In this document: in pieces, positions 43,852 through 51,683 of the stretch
Layout of the letters: each line of letters begins with the position of its first letter
How positions within the stretch are numbered: the first letter of the stretch is position 1
From: CALXOD01 sp964402715
Lineage (GTDB): Bacteria; Verrucomicrobiota; Lentisphaeria; Victivallales; Victivallaceae
DNA length: 64,000 bases
NCBI GenBank assembly: GCA_964402715.1
Contig: CAYODJ010000007.1
Location: forward strand, 17,364-81,363
Direction: 5' to 3'
The notes under the pieces: model-generated
Seen by the model: the letters and a program-made list of their open reading frames with translations, nothing else
Told to the model about the DNA's origin: nothing
Database searches by the model: none
Position numbers and translations under genes: made by a program

Positions 43852-44472
43852 ATGAAACGGCGTTTGGTGTCTGTATGTTCACTTTCCGCATGGCTGCTGA
43901 TGCTGTTGCTGGACGGGTGCGTGGACGTGGATTATGTCGGACAGCGATTCGATCCGCCGCCGGGGGCGGGCATGCCCGTCGTGTTCGGCGTTCAGGCGGA
44001 TTATCCGAAAGAGGATTACAGGCCTTTCGGACGCGCGGTTTTCACCGCTCCGGCGGACTACGGCATATTGGAGCTGCAGGAAAAGGCGGAGAACACCGCC
44101 AGGGAGTACGGCGCTGACGCTGTGAAGATTGTATTCGCGGGAAGGTCGCTGATGGAGTCGCCCTACCGTATGCCGCAGGCGGACGACTCCGGAAGAGCGT
44201 CGTCCGACGGCATGAGACCGTATGTGGAGGCTTTCGGAGATGAGGCGCAGTTTCCCGGTGCGCGAATCGAGCGGCATGAGCTGGTCGTCAAGGCGCTGAT
44301 GCTGATGAAAAGGGAGCGTTTCGCCAGACTGATGTCGGAACGGGGAGCGACAGTGAAGACAGCGGAGGCTCCGGACACGGACTCCGAGAGCGGCGCGGCC
44401 GCCGTCGACAGGGCCGAGAACGGAGCCGAGGAGGACGGAGCCGGGACGGAGCCGGCTCCTTCCGCAGATTGA
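43852..44472 (+). CDS. Lipoprotein of unknown function
   Basis: This 206-residue protein has a signal peptide MKRRLVSVCSLSAWLLML and a lipobox LLDGC (cysteine near residue 23). The mature part has an YGILELQEKAENTAREYGAD helix followed by VKIVF, a pattern like small alpha/beta lipoproteins that handle outer-membrane tasks. The last 40 residues are acidic and Ala/Glu-rich. The ATG at 43852 places the signal sequence at the start. It follows the CNNM gene by 34 bases and is the last gene of the operon in this direction. Confidence 0.7.
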   Translation: MKRRLVSVCSLSAWLLMLLLDGCVDVDYVGQRFDPPPGAGMPVVFGVQADYPKEDYRPFGRAVFTAPADYGILELQEKAENTAREYGADAVKIVFAGRSLMESPYRMPQADDSGRASSDGMRPYVEAFGDEAQFPGARIERHELVVKALMLMKRERFARLMSERGATVKTAEAPDTDSESGAAAVDRAENGAEEDGAGTEPAPSAD

Positions 44473-44620
44473 AACGCCGGGATCTTCCGCACGCGGAGCC
44501 GCGCCGTCATGCGGACGGACGGCGGCGTTAACCGCTCACGACGACACTCGCGGCCGATCCGCCGCCGAGGCGACGGGCCTTCCGGCGGCGGCCGTCCGTC
44601 CGGGTCTCAGGCGCTGCCGT

Positions 44621-45301
44621 TCAGCGCGCCTGATGATTATTCCATGTGTCGAAGTGGATCTTCTCAGGCTTGTATTTGTCTTTGCAGCGTTCCGCCCCCG
44701 TCGGGTAGCCGATTGAGATGACGTTCAGCGGTATGACGCCCGCGTCCAGCTTCAGGACGCGGCTTACGTTGGAGATGCGTTCTTTGTCCGGATAGACGCC
44801 CAGCCACACCGCGCCCAGTCCGGACGCCTCGGCCGCGAGCAGGATGTTCTCGGTTGCGGCCGAACAGTCCTGCACCCACATCTCACGGGGCGGGCCGTCC
44901 AGAAATTCCTTCTCAACTCCGCAGACGGCGATGGCGCCTCCCGCTTTCGCCAGCATCCTGCCGGAAGGCAGCGCCTCGGCCAGCGCCGACAGCTGTTCGC
45001 GCCGGGTGACGACTACGAAGGCCCACGGCTGAGCGTTTCTTGCGGACGGAGCCGCCATGCCCGCCCGAACCAGCGAAATCATCTCCGACTGAGGAATCGA
45101 CTTTCCGGTGTAGAGACGGACGCTTTTTCTGGAGAGAATTACCTCCAACGCGGCGGATTTGTCCGCTGCGGGTGATGTCTGTTCAGCAGTCATTTTTGCC
45201 TCCTTGGTTACCGATTCAGCAGTTGTCTCCGTCCCGGTCAGGCTGGACATAGAGACCAGCAGTGCCGCCGACAGGGAGATGATTAAGCGTCCGCGATACA
45301 T
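44621..45301 (-). CDS. Exported nitroreductase-family protein
   Basis: This 226-residue protein has an N-terminal signal peptide (IISLSAALLVSMSSLTG) followed by a nitroreductase fold: ILSRKSVRLYTGKSIP, AAPSARNAQPWAFVVV, QDCSAATENILLAAEASGLG and VWLGVYPDKERI. It binds FMN in related proteins and reduces quinones or nitro compounds with NAD(P)H. A secreted version is unusual, since the electron donor would be absent from the periplasm. AAAGGAG precedes the ATG. It lies convergent to the SPFH operon. Confidence 0.82.
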   Translation of the reverse strand: MYRGRLIISLSAALLVSMSSLTGTETTAESVTKEAKMTAEQTSPAADKSAALEVILSRKSVRLYTGKSIPQSEMISLVRAGMAAPSARNAQPWAFVVVTRREQLSALAEALPSGRMLAKAGGAIAVCGVEKEFLDGPPREMWVQDCSAATENILLAAEASGLGAVWLGVYPDKERISNVSRVLKLDAGVIPLNVISIGYPTGAERCKDKYKPEKIHFDTWNNHQAR

Positions 45302-45424
45302 GGCATGCTCCTTTCCCGAGTTTCAATCCGTGACATCGTTATGAACTCCGTCCATGCGAAGACGGCGATCCCATGCGGGCGGCGGCGTCCGCGCCGCAGC
45401 GGACGCCGGAGCCGTATTCATATT

Positions 45425-46015
45425 TCACCGCGCGGCGGTGCGGCGACAGTTGCGGCGGGCTTCCAGCGTCAGCACCCGGCGCAGTTTTGAATCCGTCCGT
45501 TCGCGATCCTCGGGGCGCAGACGGTCGGTGAACAGAATGCCGTCCAGATGATCAAGCTCATGCTGGACGCAGCGCCCCAGCAATCCGCCGCATTCCAGGA
45601 TCAGCATCTCCCCGTCAAGCGTCTCCGTACGGAGAGTCACCTTCCGCGGACGGGAGACCGGAGCGAAAAAATCCGGCACGCTGAGACATCCTTCGTCGCG
45701 GACGTCCATGTCTTCGCTGGATGAAACAATTTCAGGATTGACCAGAACGAACGGCATTCTTGGAAGCAGAACCGACTCTCCCTGAGACGGTTCCTGAGAT
45801 GACGACTCCTGCGGCACACCCAGCACCACCAGGCGCAGCGCCTCGCCGACTTGAGGAGCGGCGAGTCCGATGCCGTCGAAAGCAAACATCGCCGCCGTCA
45901 TTTCGTCCGCCAGCAGACGTATCTTCTCGTCGACGATCACCGGCGACGCTTTCGTTCTGAGCACCGCGTCGCCGATGGTTCTCACCACATGGACTTTCCT
46001 GGGTCGAAAAAGCAT
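45425..46015 (-). CDS. def: Peptide deformylase
   Basis: This 196-residue metalloenzyme removes the formyl group from new polypeptides. All three motifs are present: GIGLAAPQVG near residue 45, EGCLSVP near 110 and QHELDHLDGILF near 150 (HExxH). The ATG at 46015 gives the normal N-terminus; the frame is open upstream but without a sensible domain. The usual partner fmt is not adjacent. Its neighbours, a TolC-like gene and a nitroreductase, give no pathway context. Confidence 0.93.
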   Translation of the reverse strand: MLFRPRKVHVVRTIGDAVLRTKASPVIVDEKIRLLADEMTAAMFAFDGIGLAAPQVGEALRLVVLGVPQESSSQEPSQGESVLLPRMPFVLVNPEIVSSSEDMDVRDEGCLSVPDFFAPVSRPRKVTLRTETLDGEMLILECGGLLGRCVQHELDHLDGILFTDRLRPEDRERTDSKLRRVLTLEARRNCRRTAAR

Positions 46016-46146
46016 AACAAAACCCCGCTTGCGGCGGCATGGAAATTTCCGCGCCGCGACCCCGCGCCGGAAACCTGTGCGACCGCCGCGTTTCTCCGCG
46101 GACACGCGGAATTCCGTCCTCCCCTCGTCAACCCTTCAGGCGGGCG

Positions 46147-47727
46147 TCACTTGGCGCCGGCGCCGGCGTCCGGAGGCAGTTTGCCGTGCTCCTTGGCCGG
46201 CTTTATCGGAATCTCCGGCACCTCCTTGCGGATGGCGGCGCGCGGTTCGATTCCGGTGGCGTCGATGTACTCCGTCGACAATCCGCCGGGAGGCAGATCG
46301 TATTCGGCCACGTTGATGGCCGCGGCGGCGTCCAGCTGCGCCTTTGCGTTCTGCACGTTGATGTACGCGCTCGCCAGCGTCGTCTGAGCGTCAACAAGGT
46401 CGCGCTGCGCCTCATTCAGTCTGGTCAGTTCGGTGTTGCCGACGCGGTATTCGTCGTCCACCAGATTGCGCTGCTCCATGGTGAATTCAAGCGTCTTCTC
46501 ATAGAGACGCGCCTGCTTGACGTTCTGGACGTAGTTGATGTAGGCCTCCCTGACCTCCTGGACGACGGTCAGCCAGGTGTTGAACGCCTGGAACTGGGCG
46601 ATGCTGAGATTGGCCTGCGCCTCCCGGACCCTGTTGTAGCGGATGAATCCGTTGAAGATTGTCCAGTTTGCGGACAGCCCGTAAGTGAAATCCGACGTGT
46701 TCTGCCCGCTCTTCCACGACGGGTGATAGCTGCGACTGCGGCTGGTGTCGTAGCTGTACTCCGCGAACACCGACGCGGTCGGGGAGAAGCTGCTGTATGT
46801 CTGATACAGCTGATATTTGGCGATCTGCAGTTCCTCGCGGTACGCGTGGAGATCCGGCCGGTTCGCCAGCGCGTTGTCGAGATAAATCTCCACGGAGGGC
46901 AGATCGTACAGGTAGATGTCCTTGACCCGCGGGAACTTGACCGTCGGCGGCAGTGTCCCCTCGGGATATCCCATCAGGACGGCGAGCGAGTACAGCGCGG
47001 TCTCGTACTGGTACTCCGCCACGATCAGATTCCCCTCGGCGGTGTTGGCGAGCACGCGGAAATTGAGCACGTCGCTGAGAGGGGCGGCTCCCGCCTGCTG
47101 CTTCAGTTCGGTGACCTTCAGGTTCTTCATCTGAAAGTCCATGTCCTCCTTGGCGATGCGCATGTTCTCCGCCGCCAGGAGAACGGAATTGTAGGCGTAC
47201 GCCACTCCGCGGATCAGCAGCCGGCACTCGTCTTCGGTCAGATCTTTCTGATGCTGGTAGTCGTTCTCCGCGATCTTGAGCGCGAATTCACGGTTCAGTC
47301 CGTCGAAGATCAGCCAGCTCGCCGAGACCGCCGTGCTGGTGGCGAATGTGCTGGATCTGGACGCGGAGTCTCCGTTGAGTCCGCCGTTGACCTGATGATG
47401 AAGCCAGTTGTGCCTGTTGCTGAGCGTGAAGCTGCTGCTGAGTTCAGGGGCGTACGCGCCCATCGCCTGATAGTAGCGCATCTTCGCCGCCGCGATCGCA
47501 TGGTACGCGGCGATGTAGGTGGCGTTGTTGGCGACGGCGATTTCCTTCGCTTTCTCCAGTGAAAGCTCGTGCACGTCGCGCAGCAGGTCGTCCGCGTTCG
47601 ACCGCGGCCGTTCGGTGAACGAATCGGCCATGAACTCGGCCGGCGGCGGGGGAGGCGTCTGACAACCGCCGCTCAGCAACAACGCAACGAACACGCCCCC
47701 CATCCACGGCAGGAATCTTCTCGTCAT
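46147..47727 (-). CDS. TolC-family outer-membrane efflux lipoprotein
   Basis: This 526-residue protein has a signal peptide and lipobox (LLLSGGC, cysteine near residue 22). A proline-rich stretch follows, then the two OEP repeats typical of TolC/NodT-type channels, with coiled-coil hairpins such as LKVTELKQQAGAAPLSDVL and LVDDEYRVGNTELTRLNEAQ. It would form an outer-membrane exit duct. I chose ATG 47727 because GGAAG precedes it. No inner-membrane pump or adaptor gene adjoins it, so its partner is unknown. Confidence 0.88.
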   Translation of the reverse strand: MTRRFLPWMGGVFVALLLSGGCQTPPPPPAEFMADSFTERPRSNADDLLRDVHELSLEKAKEIAVANNATYIAAYHAIAAAKMRYYQAMGAYAPELSSSFTLSNRHNWLHHQVNGGLNGDSASRSSTFATSTAVSASWLIFDGLNREFALKIAENDYQHQKDLTEDECRLLIRGVAYAYNSVLLAAENMRIAKEDMDFQMKNLKVTELKQQAGAAPLSDVLNFRVLANTAEGNLIVAEYQYETALYSLAVLMGYPEGTLPPTVKFPRVKDIYLYDLPSVEIYLDNALANRPDLHAYREELQIAKYQLYQTYSSFSPTASVFAEYSYDTSRSRSYHPSWKSGQNTSDFTYGLSANWTIFNGFIRYNRVREAQANLSIAQFQAFNTWLTVVQEVREAYINYVQNVKQARLYEKTLEFTMEQRNLVDDEYRVGNTELTRLNEAQRDLVDAQTTLASAYINVQNAKAQLDAAAAINVAEYDLPPGGLSTEYIDATGIEPRAAIRKEVPEIPIKPAKEHGKLPPDAGAGAK

Positions 47728-48117
47728 CTTCTTCCGTCCTTGTCTGTTATCGTCATTCTCATGAGCCGGCACGTTCAACCGTCATGCCGAGCACGGGCGG
47801 CGAGGAGCAGCCCGTGCGTCCCGTTCCGGCTCCATTCACGCTTTTTTCAGGGTAACTTCAACCGGGTAAAATAGCATCGCATCCGTAATTTTCAATTCCT
47901 CAAACATTTCATCGAAGTGTTTTTTGAGACAACCGGCGGCCGCGCGTGAAAGTCATGAAACAGGCGCGTCCGGGAAGACGCCGTCTGCGGAAACGATGCG
48001 GATCGCTGCGGGCGGGCCCGGCCCGGTCGGGCGCGGCGCCGCTGTTCCGCTGTCCGCAGTCATGCCCGGTCCGCGGGAGCCGGAAAGGTGCTGACGGGAC
48101 ATGGTGCGGCGAAAAAA
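47728..48117. other. Intergenic region upstream of the heme-type locus
   Basis: About 390 bases between the divergent TolC-like gene and the first inverted-repeat element. It begins GC-neutral and becomes AT-rich around 47840-47930. No open frame with a credible start and domain was found. Confidence 0.5.
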
Positions 48118-48131
48118 TTAGTTTTAACTAA
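48118..48131. promoter_or_regulatory. Inverted repeat TTAGT-N4-ACTAA, copy 1 (candidate operator)
   Basis: A perfect 14-base palindromic element (TTAGT TTTA ACTAA) placed about 10 bases upstream of a promoter-like -35. The same 5-4-5 structure recurs at 48253. A further ACTAA follows at once (48131-48135). Confidence 0.55.
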
Positions 48132-48140
48132 CTAAGTTGC

Positions 48141-48168
48141 TTGATTTTTGTTTTTTCTCGTTTACAGT
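48141..48168 (+). promoter_or_regulatory. Promoter of the pseudopilin-chelatase operon
   Basis: TTGATT (48141-48146), 16-base spacer and TACAGT (48163-48168) in an AT-rich island. It lies between the two inverted repeats and about 490 bases upstream of the first gene. Confidence 0.5.
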
Positions 48169-48252
48169 AACATCCGTCCCGATACGGCTGTCCGGCTCAA
48201 TTACCGATGAAACAATCTGCAAGTTGCTTGCCGGTGCCGGGCAAAAAATAAG

Positions 48253-48266
48253 TTAGTGAATACTAA
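48253..48266. promoter_or_regulatory. Inverted repeat TTAGT-N4-ACTAA, copy 2 (candidate operator)
   Basis: TTAGT GAAT ACTAA, with the same half-sites and spacing as the element at 48118. It lies about 85 bases downstream of the promoter-like -10. Confidence 0.55.
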
Positions 48267-48654
48267 TTGTAATGAAAGTGTTTTTCGGACATATGAGACT
48301 TCTGACGATTTTCGACGACGGCGCCGCCGGCGCCCGCGCCCGGGCGGAGAGAGGCGAATCCCGCGGAAAACCGCCGCCGCGCGGCGGCCGCGTCATGCGG
48401 AGAGGAACGTTCCAGCCGCCCTGACTCCCCGCCGCGGCGCATGACGGAGGGGAACTGCCGCCGGTCCGGACGGGGACGGCCGGCGTGAGATGAAAACGGA
48501 GTCCTGCGGACATTTCGAAGAACAAAGTTGCCGAAGCATGGGAAGACCGCATGGTCATGACTCTTTACCTGTCAGTCGGGAGCCGGCATCCTGCCGGGAA
48601 GCGGAGCGCCGCTTCCCCGACCAGGTTGAATAAACAATCAGGAGATGAAAAAAT
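48267..48654. other. Long untranslated leader or intergenic region
   Basis: About 390 bases between the second inverted repeat and the pseudopilin start. An open frame beginning at GTG 48256 runs about 60 codons but is mostly arginine and looks like GC-rich noncoding sequence. If the promoter at 48141 is real, this would be a long 5' leader. Confidence 0.45.
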
Positions 48655-49503
48655 ATGAACGCTCGCGTCGTGAGGAATTTTACGCTGATCGAACTGCTGG
48701 TGGTGATCGCCATCATCGCCATCCTGGCGGGAATGCTGCTGCCGGCGCTCAATCAGGCGAGAGAAAAGGCGATTTCCATATCTTGCATGTCGAATCTCAA
48801 GTCGATCGGTCAGGCGGACGCGCTCTATTCCATCGATTATGAATTCATGCCGCCGTCGCGCCATTCCATGATGGGCGGAGACGGAGCCTACTGGTGCGGG
48901 ATGTCGAACGGAACCACCGAAGGCGGCGACGCCATCGACTTCACCGCCAAAGGTTATCTGACGCCGTATCTGCACAGGGCGAGCGGCGGGGACAACAGGG
49001 AGATCCTCAGCGACAGATCCTCCAATGTCTTCATCTGCCCCCATGTCTCGGTGGCCGTGATGCTCAGGGGTCAGAAGATCACCGCGGCCAACGGCGGCGG
49101 CTACGGGGCGAACCGCAACGTTCACGGATTCGTCGAGATGTTTCCCGGCACTCCGGCCACCGACTACGGATACGGATTGAAGCGCCCCGGCAAAATCCGG
49201 AAACCCGCGTCGGTGGTCGGCTACGGCGATTCCGCCGTCTTCGAAGCCGGCGCGTGCAGGGTGAACAATCTGATCAGCTGCAACAAGGTGCACTTCCGGC
49301 ACAGCGAGCGCGGAAATTTCTCTTTCGTCGACGGGCACGCGGCCTCTCTCTCCGGCTTCTACAACCACGCCGGCGGCACGATGGGCAGCTCTAGCGCTTC
49401 TCCGGCCAACAACATCGGCTGCGTTGACGCCGACGAGAACGACGAGAACACGGCGGACAGCTACTACGGCGAGGATCCGAATGAATCCGGAGGCGGCAGA
49501 TGA
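48655..49503 (+). CDS. Type II/IV pseudopilin-like protein
   Basis: This 282-residue protein has a short positively charged leader (MNARVVRN) and the prepilin signature FTLIELLVVIAIIAILA, with glutamate at position +5 for methylation. The C-terminal part is typical of the pseudopilins amplified in Lentisphaerota and Planctomycetota: HFRHSERGNFSFVDGHA, the H-x9-DG motif. CAGGAG precedes the ATG. Unlike the other two pseudopilin genes in this window it overlaps the next gene by ATGA and seems to head the operon that ends in the CobN-like gene. Confidence 0.88.
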   Translation: MNARVVRNFTLIELLVVIAIIAILAGMLLPALNQAREKAISISCMSNLKSIGQADALYSIDYEFMPPSRHSMMGGDGAYWCGMSNGTTEGGDAIDFTAKGYLTPYLHRASGGDNREILSDRSSNVFICPHVSVAVMLRGQKITAANGGGYGANRNVHGFVEMFPGTPATDYGYGLKRPGKIRKPASVVGYGDSAVFEAGACRVNNLISCNKVHFRHSERGNFSFVDGHAASLSGFYNHAGGTMGSSSASPANNIGCVDADENDENTADSYYGEDPNESGGGR

Positions 49504-49952
49504 GGAAGCTGCTGATGATTCTCGGTCCGCTGGTCTGCGTGGCGCTGGTGTTCGGCGTCGCCAGAATGAGAGGCGGCCCGGACGAGACCCCGCAGGAGGT
49601 TGAGGCCTCCGCAGGCGACCGCGCGGCGCTTGAACGGATGCTCGACGCGGTCCTGACGGCCCACAATCAGAGTCGCACGGCGGATCTGGAGCGTCTCTTC
49701 GGTCTGAGCGCCAGGAAGCGCGATGTCATCCGCGGCATGGACGGCGAGGATCCGGTGAAATCCAGTCTCGAGCTGCTCGCCAGACACGGGAAGAAGCTTT
49801 CGGTGACCGACGCGGAATACCTGGCCGTCAAAGACATTCCGTCGAGATTCTACATCACCGGCAGTCTGAACGGGAAGCAGCGGATCCGGCTGATCGTCAA
49901 CAAGCGCGACGGCGGATACCGGCTGCTCGGGATCACCGAGGAGAAGGATTAG
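49500..49952 (+). CDS. Small membrane-anchored protein of unknown function
   Basis: This 150-residue protein has one N-terminal hydrophobic segment (about residues 4-22) and a soluble body with a helical region (about 40-95) and a short beta-rich end, FYITGSLNGKQRIRLIVNKR. No family recognised. It overlaps the pseudopilin stop by ATGA. It could be a periplasmic domain serving the same complex; that is inference from position only. Confidence 0.7.
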   Translation: MRKLLMILGPLVCVALVFGVARMRGGPDETPQEVEASAGDRAALERMLDAVLTAHNQSRTADLERLFGLSARKRDVIRGMDGEDPVKSSLELLARHGKKLSVTDAEYLAVKDIPSRFYITGSLNGKQRIRLIVNKRDGGYRLLGITEEKD

Positions 49953-49954
49953 AA

Positions 49955-50050
49955 ATGGCGCAAAGTCTCCGCACGGAGGGCGCGCCGGCGGCGCGTCCGC
50001 AGCCGCTCCCGAACCGCGCCGGCGGGCGCGAGGACGCGGCAAGTGAGTAG
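49955..50050 (+). CDS. Possible 31-residue small ORF
   Basis: An ATG at 49955 with GAGGAGAAGG upstream opens a frame that ends in TAG at 50048, overlapping the GTG start of the next gene by eight bases. The product would begin MAQSLRTEGAPAARPQPLPN. It has no recognisable features and may only couple translation; a chance frame in GC-rich sequence is equally possible. Confidence 0.25.
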   Translation: MAQSLRTEGAPAARPQPLPNRAGGREDAASE

Positions 50051-50741
50051 TCTGCCGTTCATACTGCTGCTGGCCGTCGCGTGGTTTCAGAGCATGATGA
50101 AGCTGTCTCTGGCGCCGCGTCCGCTCCGGTGGGGGGCGCTGATCCTCTCGGTTCTTCCCGTGTTTTTCGTCAGGGAGCGGCTCGCGGCGATCAGTTTCCG
50201 TTCGTTCAGCGATCTGTTTTCGGGCCGTCTGGAAGACTGGTGCGCCCTGGTCGTCGCGCAGGAACTCGTCACGCTGGTGTTAGGTTTCCGTTTCCTCCAG
50301 AAGCGTGAATTTCGCCGCAGGATCAGATTCTGGGAGTTCTCGGCGTTTCTGCCGTCCCTCATGCTGCCTGTCGCAGCGGTTTACGCGGAGGCGTTCGCTT
50401 TCAACACCGTGATCGACTATGACTTCGACGCGATCATGTGGACGACGGCGCTGACGCTGACTGCGGCGGGCGTCGTCGTCTGCGAGCTTCTGCCGCTGAT
50501 CATCGGCCTGTGGCGCGGGAACGGATTCTCCGCGACGCTGTGCGTCACCTGGTTCCTGGTTCTGCTGGCGACGTTTCTGCCGACGGCGTCCGCCGGCGGA
50601 TTTTCCGCGCAGGACTCCGGCGGAACGGGGATGAACATGGGCAGGGATTTGGCCGTTCTCGGCGTGATGGCGTCGGTCACGGCGGTTTCCGGGACGGCGG
50701 CCTGGTATCTCAGGCGGAGGAAGAGAAAAGGAGAGCGGTGA
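50043..50741 (+). CDS. Polytopic membrane protein of an hmu-like locus
   Basis: This 232-residue membrane protein has about six hydrophobic segments, near residues 3-20, 30-45, 66-85, 103-125, 137-160 and 170-185, and a final helix near 205-225 followed by RRRKRKGER. Translation begins at GTG 50043. I recognise no family by motif. Its place just before a MotA/TolQ/ExbB gene, a DUF2149 gene and a CobN-like gene corresponds to the membrane protein found at this place in hmu loci of Bacteroidota. A role in a proton-driven complex is inferred from this. Confidence 0.65.
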   Translation: MSSLPFILLLAVAWFQSMMKLSLAPRPLRWGALILSVLPVFFVRERLAAISFRSFSDLFSGRLEDWCALVVAQELVTLVLGFRFLQKREFRRRIRFWEFSAFLPSLMLPVAAVYAEAFAFNTVIDYDFDAIMWTTALTLTAAGVVVCELLPLIIGLWRGNGFSATLCVTWFLVLLATFLPTASAGGFSAQDSGGTGMNMGRDLAVLGVMASVTAVSGTAAWYLRRRKRKGER

Positions 50742-50743
50742 AA

Positions 50744-51352
50744 ATGCGTTATCTTTCTGAAATCATGAACTGGGTGTCGTCGAGCCTCATGCTCCCCGAC
50801 ATGGTGCTGCTGCTCGCGGCCATGGGGTTCGCCCTGATCGAACTGGGGGGGTTCTGTTCCGCCTGGGTGGCGCAGCTGCGGCATAAGCGGGAACGGGAGG
50901 ACGTCATGAACTCTCTGCGTGAAGACCGCGGACTGGGTCCGTGGATGTCGGGAGAGGGCGTTTTCACGCGGCATCTGCGTGAGCTGGCGTCCGTGAACTG
51001 GGATCCGGTGCACTGTGAAAAGCTGATTTTCGATTTCTCGCAGCGCTACGAACGCGAGCTCGAGAGATCGAGATTCATGATGAAGCTCGGTCCCATGCTG
51101 GGGCTGATGGGGACGCTGATTCCGATGGGGCCGGCGCTCGCCGGCCTCGCGTCCGGGGACGTCGCGTCCATGGCGTTCAACATGCAGATAGCGTTCGGCA
51201 CCACGGTCGTCGGCATCTTCGTCGCCGGGGTGGGGCTGCTGCTCCACTCCGTGAAGAGGCACTGGTTCACCGAGGAGATCGCGTGTCTGCGATACGCGCT
51301 GGATGTTCATCTGACGGAGGTCGAGAAACATGACAAGAACTCCTCGTTATAG
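50744..51352 (+). CDS. MotA/TolQ/ExbB-family proton channel protein
   Basis: This 202-residue inner-membrane protein has an N-terminal helix (about 17-43), a cytoplasmic loop, and two closely spaced helices in the conserved MotA/ExbB region: KLGPMLGLMGTLIPMGPALA and FGTTVVGIFVAGVGLLLHSV. In ExbB/TolQ such proteins use the proton gradient to drive energy transduction to the outer membrane. GTG 50738, overlapping the preceding stop, is an alternative start. It probably pairs with the DUF2149 protein encoded next, which would play the ExbD/TolR part. Confidence 0.88.
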   Translation: MRYLSEIMNWVSSSLMLPDMVLLLAAMGFALIELGGFCSAWVAQLRHKREREDVMNSLREDRGLGPWMSGEGVFTRHLRELASVNWDPVHCEKLIFDFSQRYERELERSRFMMKLGPMLGLMGTLIPMGPALAGLASGDVASMAFNMQIAFGTTVVGIFVAGVGLLLHSVKRHWFTEEIACLRYALDVHLTEVEKHDKNSSL

Positions 51353-51683
51353 GGCACTGGGCGGCGACGACGAGTGCGATCCGCTGTCCGGACTCGTCAA
51401 CCTTTTCGACGTCGGCATGGTTTTCGCGGTGGCGCTGATGGTCGCGTTCGTGATTCAGAGCCGCATGACCGAATTTCTGACTTCGCAGGATGTGACCTGG
51501 GTCAAAAACGCCGGCAAGCCGGACATGGAGATAATCGTGAAGAAAGGGAAGAAGATTTCCCGTTTCAAATCGGAAAGGACTTCGGGCGCCGGCAGGGGGC
51601 AGCGAATCGGTGTGGCGTACCGGCTCGAGGACGGCGAGATAATCTATGTGCCGGAAGGAGACGACAATGCGCATCAGCAATAG
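51330..51683 (+). CDS. DUF2149-family protein (ExbD/TolR-like partner)
   Basis: This 117-residue protein has a single hydrophobic segment, NLFDVGMVFAVALMVAFVIQ (about residues 24-43), preceded by the family-type DDECDPLSGLVNLFD. A short soluble domain ends GVAYRLEDGEIIYVPEG. DUF2149 proteins are regularly encoded next to MotA/TolQ/ExbB and CobN-like genes. The single helix and periplasmic tail resemble ExbD/TolR. The gene overlaps its upstream neighbour by 23 bases and the chelatase gene by 17. Confidence 0.85.
   Translation: MTRTPRYRALGGDDECDPLSGLVNLFDVGMVFAVALMVAFVIQSRMTEFLTSQDVTWVKNAGKPDMEIIVKKGKKISRFKSERTSGAGRGQRIGVAYRLEDGEIIYVPEGDDNAHQQ

Noticed and set aside
48256..48444. A 62-codon frame starting at GTG in the leader of the pseudopilin operon
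   Set aside because: Almost pure arginine/proline sequence from GC-rich DNA, with no binding site, and it begins inside an inverted repeat.
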